A DNA stretch of 64,000 nt from Rossellomorea pakistanensis (GCF_016908495.1 NZ_JAFBDZ010000002.1:1116001-1180000); one strand, 5' to 3'. Numbered from the stretch's first letter, positions 1 to 8,935 are shown. Program-made: numbers and translations. Notes: generated by a model not told the origin, from the letters alone.

Positions 1-1
1 T

Positions 2-202
2 GCCATACCTGTCCCAAACCCAAAACTAAGAGGAGCACGTGAAAGAATTGTACTCGGTGGGGAACTTCCGAGTCCGATCAATCCTCCTAGTGGCTGTCCA
101 TTCCGGACAAGATGCCCTTCTGCAATGGATCACTGTGCGAAAGCAGTTCCAGAATGGAAAGAAGTGCAGGAAAATCATTGGGTAGCCTGTCATCTTTATT
201 AA
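2..202 (+). CDS. Oligopeptide/dipeptide ABC transporter ATPase, C-terminal end (partial)
   Basis: An open frame enters from the left window edge and ends with TAA at 200-202, giving 66 residues. It reads GELPSPINPPSGCPFRTRCP followed by spaced Cys residues and ends WVACHLY. This is the characteristic C-terminal oligopeptide/dipeptide transporter domain of OppF/DppF-type ATPases, with its conserved Cys cluster. The Walker motifs lie outside the window. It sits 59 nt upstream of a peptide-binding lipoprotein, so the two are probably one peptide uptake operon. The family is clear; whether it is the F or D subunit is inferred from the tail only. Confidence 0.88.
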   Translation, partial: AIPVPNPKLRGARERIVLGGELPSPINPPSGCPFRTRCPSAMDHCAKAVPEWKEVQENHWVACHLY

Positions 203-261
203 CCAGGCATTTATAAAAGTAAAATTCATCAACTAGAAAACATTAAATCGGGGGAAAGAAA

Positions 262-1887
262 ATGAAAAGAATATCGTTAGCTTTTATCACCATTATACTA
301 TTCATTTTAATAGCGTTATCTGGCTGCGGAAAAGAGGAAGTTGCTTCAGGTGGTAAAACAAGTAAGGATGTCAAACAGGAAATAACGGCAAACCTAGGTG
401 GAGAGCCTTATACTTTAGACCCTGCATTTGCATCTGACACCACTTCCTTTTGGGTTATTAGTCATCTTTATCAAGGATTGTATACCTATGATAAGGATGG
501 AAAGATTGTCGAAGGTTCTGCAAATAAAGTAGATATATCAGAAGATGGAAAAACTTATACCTTTACGATCCGAGAAGGTGCGAAATGGTCCAATGGAGAT
601 CCACTAACAGCAAAGGACTTTGAATATTCCTGGAAGAGAGTGTTGAATCCAGAAACAGCTGCTTATGATCCATCCCAATTTTACTATATTAAAGGAGCAG
701 AGGCGTACAACACTGGTAAAGGATCTGTAGAAGATGTTGCCATTCATGCTAAGGATGATAAAACGCTCGTTGTTGAATTAAAAGACCCAGTGAAATTTTT
801 CCCGAAAGTGATATTGGGGGAAGGCTTTTTACCTGTTAATCAGAAGGTGGTTGAAGCGAATAAAGACTGGGCAGCAGAAGCAGAAGGAATTGTCACAAAT
901 GGGGCCTACACTGTTTCGGAATGGAAGCATAATGAACAGTTAACTTTGCAAAAAAGTGGTAGCTTTTGGAACGCAGATAACGTGACAATGAACACCATTC
1001 ACTTCAAAATGGTGGCAGATACAACAACAGAATACCAAATGTATAAATCAGGTGAGCTTGATCTAGTAACAGGATTACCTGCTGAAGCGGTCGAACAAGA
1101 GAAAGACAATGAAGAATATGTAAACTTCCCATCCTTTAGTGTTTATACTTATACTTTTAATGTCAAGGAAGAACCTTTTACAAATGCAAAAATCAGAAGA
1201 GCTTTATCCTTTGCCATCGATCGAAAAGCGCTAACGGAAAATATTCTTAAAGGTGGAGAGAAGCCTGCATATGGCTATGTTGCAAATGGAGTGGAATCTC
1301 CATCAGGAAAAGACTTTAGAGAGGAAGCCCCTGAATACTATAAGTTTGATCCTAAAAAAGCGAAGAAGTTATTAGAAGAAGGGTTGAAAGAAGAGGGTTG
1401 GGACAAACTTCCTGAGTTCACGTTAAAATATAACTCAGAAGGGAATCACAAGAAAATTGCTGAAGCCCTGCAAGAAATGTTTAAACAAAACCTTGGTTTG
1501 AAAGTGAATATTGAAAATCAGGAATGGAAAACGTATATCGACACATTCAAACAAAAGAACTTCCAATTGGCACGTATGGGCTGGGGAGGGGACTTTATTG
1601 ACCCATATCCGGTATTAAATCTGTACAACACAAAAAGCTCAAGCAACTTTACCAACTGGAGCAACCCTACTTTCGATGAATTATTGGCTAAGTCATTAGT
1701 TGAACAGGATGAAAAGAAACGATTTGAATTATTACATGAAGCGGAAACGGTATTAATGGAAGAAATGCCAATTCTCCCAATTCTCTTCTCTGCACAAAAT
1801 ATCCTTATAAGCAAAAAGGTTGAAGGAATTCGTTTAGATGTTTTATCAAAACCAGACCTTCGTTTTGCGGAAAAGGTTTCAGAATAA
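262..1887 (+). CDS. Peptide ABC transporter substrate-binding lipoprotein (OppA/DppE family)
   Basis: A 541-residue extracellular solute-binding protein, family 5. The N-terminus is a lipoprotein signal: two basic residues, a hydrophobic stretch, and lipobox LSGC with Cys22. The mature part opens with the family pattern GGEPYTLDPAFASDT and contains SEDGKTYTFTIREGAKWSNG, the usual SBP_bac_5 motif. It captures oligopeptides outside the membrane and delivers them to the permease of the operon whose ATPase tail lies just upstream. RBS GGGGGAAAG precedes the ATG. Peptide length preference cannot be read from sequence. Confidence 0.93.
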   Translation: MKRISLAFITIILFILIALSGCGKEEVASGGKTSKDVKQEITANLGGEPYTLDPAFASDTTSFWVISHLYQGLYTYDKDGKIVEGSANKVDISEDGKTYTFTIREGAKWSNGDPLTAKDFEYSWKRVLNPETAAYDPSQFYYIKGAEAYNTGKGSVEDVAIHAKDDKTLVVELKDPVKFFPKVILGEGFLPVNQKVVEANKDWAAEAEGIVTNGAYTVSEWKHNEQLTLQKSGSFWNADNVTMNTIHFKMVADTTTEYQMYKSGELDLVTGLPAEAVEQEKDNEEYVNFPSFSVYTYTFNVKEEPFTNAKIRRALSFAIDRKALTENILKGGEKPAYGYVANGVESPSGKDFREEAPEYYKFDPKKAKKLLEEGLKEEGWDKLPEFTLKYNSEGNHKKIAEALQEMFKQNLGLKVNIENQEWKTYIDTFKQKNFQLARMGWGGDFIDPYPVLNLYNTKSSSNFTNWSNPTFDELLAKSLVEQDEKKRFELLHEAETVLMEEMPILPILFSAQNILISKKVEGIRLDVLSKPDLRFAEKVSE

Positions 1888-1934
1888 TAGATGATAGAAT
1901 CGAAGGATTTAAACAAACTAAAGGAGAAACTTAA

Positions 1935-2309
1935 ATGCTAAAACGATACTTTTACTCTGCTAGTTCTGTGATCATTATGTTGTATTGCTTTTTATTCTTC
2001 CAGATCTTTCAGGCTAATTCTGCTGATTTGGATAAGTTTTTTCTTGTTGGAATCACTTTATTACTAGTTGGTGCATTTATGTACGTGCTAAATACTGGTT
2101 TTTTAGATCTATTCTTTGAAGGGTTTAAAAGACTAGGGAATGGCGTCATGAAGAAACCCTCTTTAATGGAAGAGGTAGATTACATGATTCAGGCAGATGA
2201 AAAATTTATTGAATGGAAAATGAAACTTAAAACACAATTCATGATTTATTCGCTTGGAATGGGGACAGGATTTCTTCTTGTATCGGCAGCTTTGTCCTTT
2301 AGTTTGTGA
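1935..2309 (+). CDS. DUF3899 small membrane protein
   Basis: A 124-residue protein with three likely membrane segments (about residues 5-25, 35-55 and 103-122) and a charged middle part around EEVDYMIQADEKFIEWKMKL. The layout and length fit the DUF3899 family, which is often found next to peptide transporter genes in Bacillaceae. It starts 47 nt after the binding protein with RBS AAGGAGA and is followed by a strong terminator, so it is probably the last gene of the peptide uptake operon. Function unknown; a role with the transporter is only inferred from position. Confidence 0.75.
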   Translation: MLKRYFYSASSVIIMLYCFLFFQIFQANSADLDKFFLVGITLLLVGAFMYVLNTGFLDLFFEGFKRLGNGVMKKPSLMEEVDYMIQADEKFIEWKMKLKTQFMIYSLGMGTGFLLVSAALSFSL

Positions 2310-2322
2310 TTACAATTGTTAA

Positions 2323-2360
2323 CTCGGACTTACCGATTATGGTGAGTCCGATTGTTTTTT
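2323..2360 (+). terminator. Rho-independent terminator of the peptide transporter operon
   Basis: Stem CGGACT/AGTCCG (2325-2330 with 2345-2350), extended by CC/GG, followed by a nine-base run containing eight T. It lies 14 nt after the DUF3899 stop. Confidence 0.85.
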
Positions 2361-2361
2361 A

Positions 2362-2559
2362 CTCGGTAGTTGGTGGGAATTCTTGTGGACAACCTACCCA
2401 TGGATTCCTTTTATACCAGTAGTATTCTTTACTTTAACGATTCTTTCGGCAAAGCTAATGTTAAATGGAGTTATAGATGAACTTGGTAATGATCAAAAGG
2501 AGACTGAAAATAAAAAGAGTTTAGAGGATAGATTTAGTCGTGTAAAACATGGGTTTTAA
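2362..2559 (+). pseudogene. Open frame for a small one-helix membrane protein, start missing
   Basis: A 65-codon open frame with no ATG start, beginning inside the T-run of the preceding terminator. It encodes a Trp-rich lead-in (SWWEFLWTTYPW), one hydrophobic helix (IPFIPVVFFTLTILSAKLML) and a polar tail ending RFSRVKHGF. The amphiphilic layout looks like real protein rather than random translation. The only early start candidate is TTG at 2383 with a poor ribosome site. It is either the surviving 3' end of a deleted membrane protein gene or a small gene with a weak start. Family not recognised. Confidence 0.4.
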
Positions 2560-2657
2560 AATAAGTAGCAAATAAACAGTTATTCAATAGTTTTCATCTT
2601 TTTCTAATATAACTACAGCAGAAAGTTGGAGAGGTTTGTGTAGAGTAGATAACGAAA

Positions 2658-2828
2658 AATACCCAATGTGGTCTTTTTTATCAATCGTTGGAACCTTGTG
2701 GATGGCTGTACTGGAAAAATGGTTTAACAGCTACCATTCTTTATTATATGTTTTTTCATCTTGTCTGGTTGGGTTTTGAAAAAATTGGAACAAGCAAACG
2801 GTTTGGCGTTATAATAATGAAGGGATAA
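2658..2828 (+). pseudogene. Remnant of a CPBP-type intramembrane protease (C-terminal end)
   Basis: An open frame of about 56 codons reads GWLYWKNGLTATILYYMFFH near its middle. This resembles the last conserved block of CPBP (Abi/CAAX) glutamic intramembrane proteases, where a Gly-x-Leu-x-Ala helix carries a conserved His near the C-terminus. No start codon or N-terminal catalytic EE motif is present upstream, so the rest of the gene is lost. With the preceding remnant it marks 2.36-2.83 kb as decaying sequence. Assignment rests on pattern memory. Confidence 0.45.
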
Positions 2829-2856
2829 AAAAGTAGGGAAATGCCCCCTGCTTTTT
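2827..2856 (+). terminator. Short terminator-like hairpin
   Basis: AAAAGTAGGG pairs with CCCCTGCTTTT around a short loop and ends in a T-run. It directly follows the CPBP remnant and isolates the next operon. Confidence 0.55.
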
Positions 2857-2933
2857 AATATGGCTTCACGAAGTACAATTGAACATGATTCTGGTACAAT
2901 ACAGACAAATAAATGTGAGAGGAGACTTCAATC

Positions 2934-3635
2934 TTGTTCAAAATATTAATTGTAGAAGATGATGTAAAGCTAGTGTCTCTACTTGAGGATTTTCTTTATA
3001 AATATGGATATGAGCCCTGCACAGTGAAGAGTTTTGATACTGTTTTAGCTGAATTTGAACAGTTTGAACCTCATATTGTCTTACTCGATGTGAATTTGCC
3101 TAAGTATGATGGTTATTATTGGTGTAGGCAAATACGAAAGATTTCAACATGTCCGATTCTTTTTGTTTCCGCTCGGGACGCGAAAATGGATCAAGTGATG
3201 GCACTCGAGAATGGAGCGGATGATTATATTACGAAACCATTTGATTATGAAATTGTACTTGCGAAAATAAAAAGTCAATTACGAAGAGCTTATGGATCCT
3301 ATGCAGTGAATCAAAACGGATGGACGGTAAAGGTGAATGATTTAGTGTTAGATGTTGAACGATTGGAATTAAGACTCGGGGAGAAAAAAGTTGAGTTGAG
3401 CCATACTGAGGCAAGAATACTTGAAGAATTAATGAATAAAGCAGACCGTGTGGTAGGTCGTGAGCGATTACTCGGGAAAATTTGGGATGATCAAGTATTC
3501 GTCGATGATAATACGTTAAATGTTTATATAACAAGAGTGCGAAAGAAGCTTGCTCAGCACGATATCCATGATGCACTCCAAACCGTTCGCGGGAGGGGTT
3601 ATCTTTTAACTACCAGTTGGAGTACGGATGAATGA
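2934..3635 (+). CDS. bceR: Response regulator, BceR-like (OmpR family)
   Basis: A 233-residue receiver plus winged-helix protein. The acidic pocket EDD is at 8-10, the phosphoacceptor Asp52 is in IVLLDVNLPK, and the conserved Lys is in DDYITKPF. The C-terminal half carries the Trans_reg_C pattern VDDNTLNVYITRVRKKL. The start is TTG, set by RBS GAGAGGAG 9 nt upstream. The next gene overlaps by 4 nt and encodes an intramembrane-sensing kinase; a BceAB-like transporter follows. This arrangement matches Bce modules that sense and resist cell-wall peptide antibiotics. The exact inducer is unknown. Confidence 0.87.
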   Translation: MFKILIVEDDVKLVSLLEDFLYKYGYEPCTVKSFDTVLAEFEQFEPHIVLLDVNLPKYDGYYWCRQIRKISTCPILFVSARDAKMDQVMALENGADDYITKPFDYEIVLAKIKSQLRRAYGSYAVNQNGWTVKVNDLVLDVERLELRLGEKKVELSHTEARILEELMNKADRVVGRERLLGKIWDDQVFVDDNTLNVYITRVRKKLAQHDIHDALQTVRGRGYLLTTSWSTDE

Positions 3636-4603
3636 CACTGTTTATTCGTGATCATCTCCCATTATTCTTTGTTTACTTTATCCAATTAGCAATTATCATG
3701 TTTATTTTCTGGCTGGATGGCTACGAGCATTTTGTTACGATGTTTTACGCCTGTTTCTTAAGCACATGTTTGTTCATAGGGTATCTGTTCTATCGATATG
3801 TGACAAACAAATCTTTTTACAAGAGGCTATCGACTCCGCTTGCTTCCCTTCAGGATTTAAAAATCGAACAACAATCAGCACCACTTCCTGAAAGCTTAGA
3901 ACGATTTCAAAAGCAACAGATTCAACATTATAAACAAGAGCTATTTACCTACAAACATAAGCAGGATCACCAAATTCAATTTATCAATCAATGGGTCCAT
4001 CAAATGAAAACACCCATATCCGTCATTCATTTAATGATTGAGGATTTAGAGGATATTCTTCGTGAATCCATTGATGAGGAGCTGGATCGACTAAGAAAAG
4101 GACTTGAGCTCGTTCTCTATAGTTCAAGGTTAGAGACGTTTGAAAGGGACTTTCATGTAGAAACGATCCATTTATATGAATTACTTCGGACATTAACTTC
4201 ACAACAGAAGAGTCTTTTTATCCGAAATCGAGTATATCCTGAAATAGTGATCGATCCTTCCATCAAAATCACTTCCGATGAGAAATGGCTTACATTTGTT
4301 CTTTCCCAACTTGTGACAAATGCGGTACGTTATACGGTTGACAAGGGAAAGACGATTGTTTTCAAAGCAAGGAAGGTGGAGGGGCACACTCTATTAGAGG
4401 TCATAGATCAAGGTGTGGGGATTCCAAAGAGTGATATGGCACGTGTATTCGATCCTTACTTCACCGGTGAAAATGGACGTAATTTCCAAGAGTCCACAGG
4501 GATGGGGCTTTACCTTGTCAAACAAATCTGTGACAAGCTTGGTCATCACGTCGAAATGGAATCGGAAATAAACTCTGGGACTATTGTTCGTATTGTTTTC
4601 TAG
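3632..4603 (+). CDS. bceS: Intramembrane-sensing histidine kinase, BceS-like
   Basis: A 323-residue kinase with two N-terminal membrane helices (about 11-28 and 36-54) and almost no extracellular loop, the mark of intramembrane-sensing kinases. The H-box is INQWVHQMKTPIS; the ATPase domain has an N-box (LVTNAVRY), a G1 box (DQGVGIP) and a G2-type GMGLYLV. Such kinases do not sense drug directly; they are controlled by the partner transporter. It overlaps the regulator gene by ATGA and lies about 100 nt before the transporter genes. Confidence 0.87.
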   Translation: MTLFIRDHLPLFFVYFIQLAIIMFIFWLDGYEHFVTMFYACFLSTCLFIGYLFYRYVTNKSFYKRLSTPLASLQDLKIEQQSAPLPESLERFQKQQIQHYKQELFTYKHKQDHQIQFINQWVHQMKTPISVIHLMIEDLEDILRESIDEELDRLRKGLELVLYSSRLETFERDFHVETIHLYELLRTLTSQQKSLFIRNRVYPEIVIDPSIKITSDEKWLTFVLSQLVTNAVRYTVDKGKTIVFKARKVEGHTLLEVIDQGVGIPKSDMARVFDPYFTGENGRNFQESTGMGLYLVKQICDKLGHHVEMESEINSGTIVRIVF

Positions 4604-4614
4604 AATCCAGCTAC

Positions 4615-4630
4615 CTTACAATATTGTAAG
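4615..4630 (+). promoter_or_regulatory. Predicted BceR operator upstream of the transporter genes
   Basis: CTTACAATATTGTAAG is a perfect 16-nt palindrome. It contains TTACA-N4-TGTAA, the form reported for BceR-type binding sites. A further TGTAA half-site follows at about 4636-4640. It lies 81 nt before the chosen start of the ABC ATPase and behind the kinase stop, where an activator site for the transporter operon is expected. Confidence 0.72.
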
Positions 4631-4710
4631 CTAACTGTAATTTTAAAAAATAGTAGCTCCTGGAGAATCTAGATAACATAGAGGTATACATCGAACAAGG
4701 AGTGAGATCA

Positions 4711-5481
4711 ATGTCGATCTTAACTGTTAGGGATTTGACGAAGATTTATGAAGGGAAGGTAGCCCATAAAGCTTTAGACAATATTAACTTTTCAATTGAT
4801 AAAGGAGAGTTTGTTGGGATCATGGGTCCGTCGGGAAGCGGGAAAACCACTCTGCTTAACTTAATCGCGACGATTGACCAACCAACATCTGGGGAGATTT
4901 TCATCAATGGGAAAAATCCACATAGCATGAATCGAAAAAATACGGCTTTATTTAGACGGCAAGAGCTCGGATTTGTCTTTCAACATTTTAATCTACTTGA
5001 CACGTTAACGGTAGAAGAAAATATCGTTTTGCCTCTAACTCTAGATGGTGAAAGTGTAAGTGAAATGTCGAACAAGCTTAAAGAGGTTGTAAAAAAGTTA
5101 GGAATAGAAGAGATAGGGATGAAACGAACGTATGAAATTTCTGGAGGGCAAATGCAGCGTACGGCAATTGCAAGGGCCATTATACATGGACCCTCACTTG
5201 TTTTGGCAGATGAACCAACTGGTAACTTAGATTCGAAAGCATCGAAGGATGTCATGAATACTTTTTCAACGATCAATAGTGATGAGAAAGCAACAACTTT
5301 AATGGTGACACATGATCCCGTGGCTGCGAGCTATTGTCATAGAGTTATTTTTATTAAAGATGGACAGCTTTATAATGAAATTTATTGTGGGGAAAATCGG
5401 CAAGCCTTCTTCCAAAAGATCATTGATATGCTTTCTTTGCTAGGGGGAGACAGTCATGACCTTTCCACAATTCGTCTTTAG
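4711..5481 (+). CDS. bceA: Antimicrobial peptide ABC transporter ATPase, BceA-like
   Basis: A 256-residue ATPase of the MacB/LolD class. Walker A is GPSGSGKTT, the signature is ISGGQMQRTAIARA, and Walker B is LVLADEPTGNLDS. An upstream in-frame GTG at 4702 lies inside the ribosome site; AAGGAG sits 7 nt before the ATG at 4711, so that ATG is chosen. It pairs with the large permease whose gene overlaps its end by 26 nt. BceAB-type transporters remove peptide antibiotics from lipid II cycle intermediates at the membrane surface and signal flux to the kinase. Confidence 0.9.
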   Translation: MSILTVRDLTKIYEGKVAHKALDNINFSIDKGEFVGIMGPSGSGKTTLLNLIATIDQPTSGEIFINGKNPHSMNRKNTALFRRQELGFVFQHFNLLDTLTVEENIVLPLTLDGESVSEMSNKLKEVVKKLGIEEIGMKRTYEISGGQMQRTAIARAIIHGPSLVLADEPTGNLDSKASKDVMNTFSTINSDEKATTLMVTHDPVAASYCHRVIFIKDGQLYNEIYCGENRQAFFQKIIDMLSLLGGDSHDLSTIRL

Positions 5482-7366
5482 AAATGTTGTACGGAATAAG
5501 CGTACATACGCTGCCTACTTTTTTAGTAGTGCTTTCTCTGTTATGATTTTCTTTGTGTATGCCCTCTTTATCTTCCACCCGGGGATCCAAGGTGGCATTA
5601 CGAATGCTGCGGTAATTCAATTAATGATCGCCGCTGAAGTTATTATGTATTTGTTTTCTTTCTTCTATGTTTTATATTCAGTTAGTACCTTTCTGAAAAC
5701 AAGAAAACGAGAATTCGGGATCCTGATGATGCATGGAATGACGAGAAGACAACTAAATTGTCTCGTATTCTTAGAGAATATGCTTATCGGTGGAGGGGCA
5801 ATTATTTTAGGAATCGGCTCCGGGTTAATTACCGGGAAATTATTTTTAATGATCGGCTCGAAAATTCTTGATATTGGGTCATTAGGATTCCATTTATCAT
5901 GGCAAGCCATTAGTTTAACGGTAGTAGCCTTTTCATTACTTTTCCTGTCGATCTCGCTATTTACGACGTTTTTAGTGAGAACGAATAAATTAATTGACTT
6001 ATTTCAGGCTAGTCAAAAACCAAAGAAAGAACCGAAAGTATCGACTTTCTTTTCAGTTGTATCAGCTATCCTGCTACTGACAAGTTACTATTTGGCTGCT
6101 ACCACAACGATGGAAACCTTATTAATACGTATGCTTCCTGTTATAGGAATGACCATTATCGGGACCTATTTCTTGTATACACAATTATCCGTTTTCATTT
6201 TGAAATGGTTACAGAAAAACCGACTTTTATTCTGGAAAAATACAAATATACTTACGATTTCAAACCTTGCTTACCGGATGAAAGACAATGCTAGAATGTT
6301 TTTTATGGTGACGATCGTTTCTACCGTTGCCTTTTGTGCCGTTGGAACACTTGCTTCAATGAATGTGATTAATAAACAATTTGAAATCGATTATCCTGCT
6401 GCCATTAGTTATGTTGCTAAAAATGAACAATCGATTCATCAACGAAATTTGCAGCTAATAAAGAGAGAGTTAGATGATAAAGGGTTTGACTATACATCAC
6501 ATCAAGTTCCTATAAAATATGTAGAAGTAGTTTCTTCAACAGATCCAGACGTCTCTGATTCACTTCCGATTATTTCTTTTTCAGACTATAAGATAATGGC
6601 TAACTTGGCTGGCTACGATTTTTCAGAGAAGGCCATAACGGGAAAACAAGCACTCGGAATGAGAACGCATCGATTTGAAAATGATGCTAATCACGTCACA
6701 TATACATTGCAACAAGAAGACATCCATTTGCAAAGAGTAGACTTAACAAAAAATGTAGTCATTCCAACTGAACTTGTAGCAAATGATGGACTTGTTGTAA
6801 GTGACGATACCTTCGAAATGCTGAAAGGAAACAAAGATATCGAGCTCTTTACCGGTTTTTTTATAGATGACTTCGAGAAAACAAAACAGATGTTTGAAGG
6901 TTTAGTAAACGAAGGGAAATTAATACACGATGAGGACAAACCTTATGCAATGTCAGTAAGCGGGACCTTATTGGAATACCAAATGAGTTTGTTTAGTATG
7001 ATGTTATTTATTGCGTTACTTGCGGGTGCGGTCTTTTTCATCGCTGCCGGAAGTTTCCTATACTTCCGACTATATGCTGACTTGGACTACGATCGACATC
7101 AGTATTTAACTATTATGAAGGTTGGGCTGACTGATAAAGAATTAAAAAAAATCGTTACAAGGCAGCTGATTCTATTGTTTTTTGTACCGATTATTGTAGC
7201 GATGGTTCATAGTACGTTTGCCTTTAAGGCGTTACAAAGTTACTTTACTTTATCGATTGTTACTGAGATGATTATCGTTCTGGCATGCTTTTTTATGGCT
7301 CAAACGATCTACTTTTTCTTTATCCGTAATCGATATTTACGAAAACTGAAAAAGAATTTATTTTGA
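5456..7366 (+). CDS. bceB: Antimicrobial peptide ABC transporter permease, BceB-like
   Basis: A 636-residue FtsX-type permease with about ten membrane helices. There is a helix at about 18-40, groups before and after residue 230, a large extracellular domain at about 305-505, and the last helices from about 515. That loop between helices 7 and 8 is typical of BceB proteins and recognises the antibiotic-lipid complex. It overlaps the ATPase gene and is followed after 27 nt by the DedA gene. Length and layout match the family. The antibiotic spectrum cannot be derived from the sequence. Confidence 0.9.
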   Translation: MTFPQFVFRNVVRNKRTYAAYFFSSAFSVMIFFVYALFIFHPGIQGGITNAAVIQLMIAAEVIMYLFSFFYVLYSVSTFLKTRKREFGILMMHGMTRRQLNCLVFLENMLIGGGAIILGIGSGLITGKLFLMIGSKILDIGSLGFHLSWQAISLTVVAFSLLFLSISLFTTFLVRTNKLIDLFQASQKPKKEPKVSTFFSVVSAILLLTSYYLAATTTMETLLIRMLPVIGMTIIGTYFLYTQLSVFILKWLQKNRLLFWKNTNILTISNLAYRMKDNARMFFMVTIVSTVAFCAVGTLASMNVINKQFEIDYPAAISYVAKNEQSIHQRNLQLIKRELDDKGFDYTSHQVPIKYVEVVSSTDPDVSDSLPIISFSDYKIMANLAGYDFSEKAITGKQALGMRTHRFENDANHVTYTLQQEDIHLQRVDLTKNVVIPTELVANDGLVVSDDTFEMLKGNKDIELFTGFFIDDFEKTKQMFEGLVNEGKLIHDEDKPYAMSVSGTLLEYQMSLFSMMLFIALLAGAVFFIAAGSFLYFRLYADLDYDRHQYLTIMKVGLTDKELKKIVTRQLILLFFVPIIVAMVHSTFAFKALQSYFTLSIVTEMIIVLACFFMAQTIYFFFIRNRYLRKLKKNLF

Positions 7367-7393
7367 ATTATTTAAGTAAATGGAGACGATATA

Positions 7394-8002
7394 ATGGAAA
7401 ACTGGATCACAGATATAATTGAACAGTTTGGTTATATAGGAATTTTTATTATGATAGCACTTGAAAATGTTTTCCCTCCGATCCCTTCCGAGGTCATTCT
7501 CACATTTGGGGGAATGATGACTACTTTCTCAGATCTGACGATAACAGGGGTGGTTATCGCTGCAACTGCAGGGTCAGTAGTGGGAGCGGTCATCTTATAT
7601 AAGATTGGTAATCTGTTAGATGTTGAAAGGCTTGAGAAAATTGTTGATCGCTGGGGACACATTCTTAGAGTGAAAAGGGAAGATATCTATAAAGCAGATC
7701 GCTGGTTTGATAAGTTTGGTTATTGGACAGTACTTCTGTGCAGGATGGTCCCTTTAATTAGAAGTTTAATCTCTATTCCTGCAGGGATGTCTCGAATGAA
7801 ATTCCCAATCTTTCTTCTTTATACTACAATTGGAACCTTGATTTGGAATATTATTCTAGTAACCGTTGGAGCCGCTTTTGGGGAATCATGGGAAAAAATT
7901 GTTCATTTTATGGACATTTACTCAAATATTTTTTATGTGTTGATTGCCTTAGGGCTCATCACGTTTATCATCATCTTTATGAAAAAAAGAAAAAGAGTGT
8001 AA
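7394..8002 (+). CDS. DedA family protein, likely undecaprenyl-phosphate flippase (UptA-like)
   Basis: A 202-residue membrane protein with the DedA/SNARE-associated domain. It has the N-terminal acidic/proline motif LENVFPPIPSEV, the glycine motif GSVVGAVILYKIG, and the C-terminal FGYWTVLLCRMVPLIRSLIS block with conserved Arg residues. Some DedA members, such as UptA of B. subtilis, return undecaprenyl phosphate to the inner leaflet. Here it sits between BceAB and UppP genes with gaps of 27 and 12 nt. That context strongly favours a lipid-carrier role over the older 'alkaline phosphatase-like' label. Substrate is inferred, not shown. Confidence 0.8.
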   Translation: MENWITDIIEQFGYIGIFIMIALENVFPPIPSEVILTFGGMMTTFSDLTITGVVIAATAGSVVGAVILYKIGNLLDVERLEKIVDRWGHILRVKREDIYKADRWFDKFGYWTVLLCRMVPLIRSLISIPAGMSRMKFPIFLLYTTIGTLIWNIILVTVGAAFGESWEKIVHFMDIYSNIFYVLIALGLITFIIIFMKKRKRV

Positions 8003-8014
8003 GGAGTTTATATT

Positions 8015-8845
8015 ATGGATATTTTTACAATTCTAAAGGCAATTATATTAGGACTTGTTGAGGGGTTAACGGAATTTGCGCCCGTATCTTCAACAGGACA
8101 CATGATTATCGTGGATGACATGTGGCTTCAATCGGAAGAATTTCTAGGGAAATATGTAGCTAATACATTCAAAATTGTTATTCAGCTTGGTTCTATTCTT
8201 GCCGTTGTCGTCGTTTTTAAAGACCGTTTCATTAATCTACTTGGTCTTGGGAAGCTCAATAAAGAAACAAATGATAATCAAAACCGTTTAAAATTGTCCC
8301 AAGTAATAGTTGGTCTGATTCCAGCAGGAGTATTAGGAGTGTTATTTGAGGATTATATTGATGAGCATTTATTTTCGCTTACAACCGTGTTGGTTGGTTT
8401 AGTGATTGGAGCCGTATTAATGATTATAGCCGATCTATTTGGGCCAAAGAATCCAAAGGTTCAAACGGTTGATCAAATCACCTATAAACAAGCACTATCG
8501 GTCGGGCTCATTCAATGTCTTTCCCTTTGGCCAGGTTTCTCAAGATCAGGATCGACCATTTCTGGAGGGGTATTAGTTGGAATGAGTCATAGAGCAGCTG
8601 CTGATTTTACCTTTATTATGGCCGTTCCGATTATGTGTGGAGCAAGCGGTATTTCTTTACTCAAGAACTGGCAATACTTTACCCTTGATGCTATGCCATT
8701 CTTTATTGCCGGATTCATCAGTGCTTTTGTGTTTGCATTAATCTCCATCCGATTTTTCTTGAAGCTGATCAACAAAATTAAATTAGTTCCATTTGCTATC
8801 TATCGTATTGTTTTAGTGTTGGTTATTTATTTCCTTTACTTTTAA
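8015..8845 (+). CDS. uppP: Undecaprenyl-diphosphate phosphatase UppP (BacA)
   Basis: A 276-residue polytopic membrane enzyme. Both active-site motifs are present: EGLTEFAPVSSTGH near residue 15 and PGFSRSGSTISGG near residue 170. It removes one phosphate from undecaprenyl pyrophosphate outside the membrane, regenerating the lipid carrier for peptidoglycan synthesis and lowering bacitracin sensitivity. RBS AAGGAG precedes the ATG, and the gap to the DedA gene is 12 nt, so the pair is co-transcribed. It closes the Bce operon and is followed by a hairpin. Confidence 0.95.
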   Translation: MDIFTILKAIILGLVEGLTEFAPVSSTGHMIIVDDMWLQSEEFLGKYVANTFKIVIQLGSILAVVVVFKDRFINLLGLGKLNKETNDNQNRLKLSQVIVGLIPAGVLGVLFEDYIDEHLFSLTTVLVGLVIGAVLMIIADLFGPKNPKVQTVDQITYKQALSVGLIQCLSLWPGFSRSGSTISGGVLVGMSHRAAADFTFIMAVPIMCGASGISLLKNWQYFTLDAMPFFIAGFISAFVFALISIRFFLKLINKIKLVPFAIYRIVLVLVIYFLYF

Positions 8846-8879
8846 TATGAGTAAAGAAGTTAGAGAACCGGAGCTTTTC

Positions 8880-8935
8880 TAAAAGGGGGCTAAGGACCAC
8901 AATGTTCATCGAAGTTGTGTTCCTTAGCCCTTTTG
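8880..8935 (+). terminator. Long hairpin closing the bce-uppP operon
   Basis: AAAAGGGGGCTAAGGAcCACAA pairs with TTGTGtTCCTTAGCCCTTTT, giving about 20 paired bases around a 12-nt loop. The tail is T-rich but short of a full U-tract, so termination is probable rather than certain. Confidence 0.65.

Noticed and set aside
8015..8061. Plus-strand frame 7843-8061 as a separate gene
   Set aside because: It overlaps the end of the DedA gene and the start of uppP in another frame and has no supporting features.
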